From Dyadobacter jiangsuensis (lineage in GTDB: Bacteria > Bacteroidota > Bacteroidia > Cytophagales > Spirosomataceae): a stretch of DNA of 64,000 nt. The DNA lies in assembly GCF_003014695.1 (NCBI RefSeq), contig NZ_PYAS01000004.1, positions 310,001 through 374,000 of the forward strand, given 5' to 3'. Both the position numbers and the translations under genes were made by a program. The first letter of the stretch is position 1. Every line of letters begins with the position of its first letter. Positions 63,632 through 64,000 of the stretch are shown piece by piece. The notes under the pieces are model-generated. The model had not been told where the DNA came from and ran no database searches. It saw only the letters and a program-made list of their open reading frames with translations.

Positions 63632-64000
63632 ATGATGAAAATCAACACGGGTGTTTCCTTAAAATCTGTATTCTTTTCCGCCTTGCTCGCATTCGGGCTG
63701 GTTTCTTGCAACAATGATGAAGCCTCCGGCAACGAACCCACGCCGGTAGCAGTGGACTATCATCAGACGGCTAAAACACAATTTATCGAAGCAGGAGGTG
63801 TGAAGTATGCCTATCGCATGCTCGGAAATCAGGCCGGTGTCCCGTTGGTGCTGCTGGCATCGCTCGGCAGCTCGATGGACGACTGGGATCCTGCTATTAC
63901 CAATGGGCTAGCGCAGAAGCATAAAGTGATTTTGTTTGATAACCGGGGCGTGGGTAGTTCCACGGGCCAGGTACCTGCCACCATTGCAGAAATGGCGACT
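63632..64000 (+). CDS. Alpha/beta-hydrolase lipoprotein (5' part)
   Basis: The gene runs off the right edge; 123 codons are present. The first ATG (63632) is followed by a second one at 63635. A signal peptide (ALLAFGLVSC) ends in a lipobox with Cys26. Further on, VKYAYRMLGNQAGVPLVLL, the oxyanion-type segment ASLGSSMDDWDPAI and KVILFDNRGVGSSTG are the N-terminal strands of an alpha/beta hydrolase of the haloperoxidase/epoxide-hydrolase type. The catalytic Ser lies outside the window. The gene follows the metallo-beta-lactamase-fold gene but has its own promoter. Confidence 0.88.
   Translation, partial: MMKINTGVSLKSVFFSALLAFGLVSCNNDEASGNEPTPVAVDYHQTAKTQFIEAGGVKYAYRMLGNQAGVPLVLLASLGSSMDDWDPAITNGLAQKHKVILFDNRGVGSSTGQVPATIAEMAT

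Overview
The window looks like chromosome from a free-living member of the Bacteroidota, most likely the order Cytophagales and close to Dyadobacter (inference from gene content). It carries three SusC/SusD nutrient-receptor pairs, two secreted proteases with type IX secretion C-terminal domains, planctomycete-type DUF1501/DUF1553 proteins, several SPII lipoproteins, and promoters of the Bacteroidota form (TTTG, 19 bases, TAnnTTTG). I see no rRNA, tRNA, CRISPR array, phage gene or transposase.

Layout. 1-3836: 3' end of a SusC gene, its SusD, and a terminator. 4027-8319: a small secreted protein, a cytochrome c/sugar dehydrogenase lipoprotein, and three unrecognised genes, the first preceded by a perfect 14-bp inverted repeat. 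8320-15512: mostly hydrolases and oxidoreductases (two esterases, aldo/keto reductase, PQQ quinoprotein, sialate O-acetylesterase). 15638-20997: a surface-glycan block of four family 2 glycosyltransferases and an MsbA-like ABC exporter. 21250-23559: a DACNV/diadenylate-cyclase-like protein, tail to tail with DNA polymerase IV. 23714-26453: an M43 metalloprotease, a repeat-rich spacer and an unknown gene. 26819-33706: a second SusC/SusD pair followed by a 5'-nucleotidase split into two genes. 33960-38598 (mixed strands): antiporter, cytochrome P450, Dps, SYLF and KTSC proteins. 39057-47991: a TonB-dependent receptor, GMC oxidoreductase, esterase, subtilase and a predicted outer-membrane protein. 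48019-52760: a DUF1501/DUF1553 pair. 53097-56986: small proteins, a zinc metallopeptidase, a response regulator and a histidine kinase. 57085-64000: a third SusC/SusD pair, a metallo-beta-lactamase-fold hydrolase and the start of an alpha/beta hydrolase lipoprotein.

Much of the window serves capture and periplasmic processing of polymers and sugars: the SusC/D pairs import glycans or peptides, secreted hydrolases release substrates, and PQQ, FAD and cytochrome c enzymes oxidise sugars outside the cytoplasm.

The least explained features are non-coding. An approximately 182-bp element made of four short palindromes at conserved spacing occurs twice (33752-33932 and 38711-38892). A separate family of intergenic repeats, built on GAATGANN octamers, TGACTACnAATGACTA words and GTCAGG/CCTGAC arms, occurs at four sites (25864-26060, 38599-38706, 41598-41780, 43538-43750). 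Several promoters or leaders carry inverted repeats.
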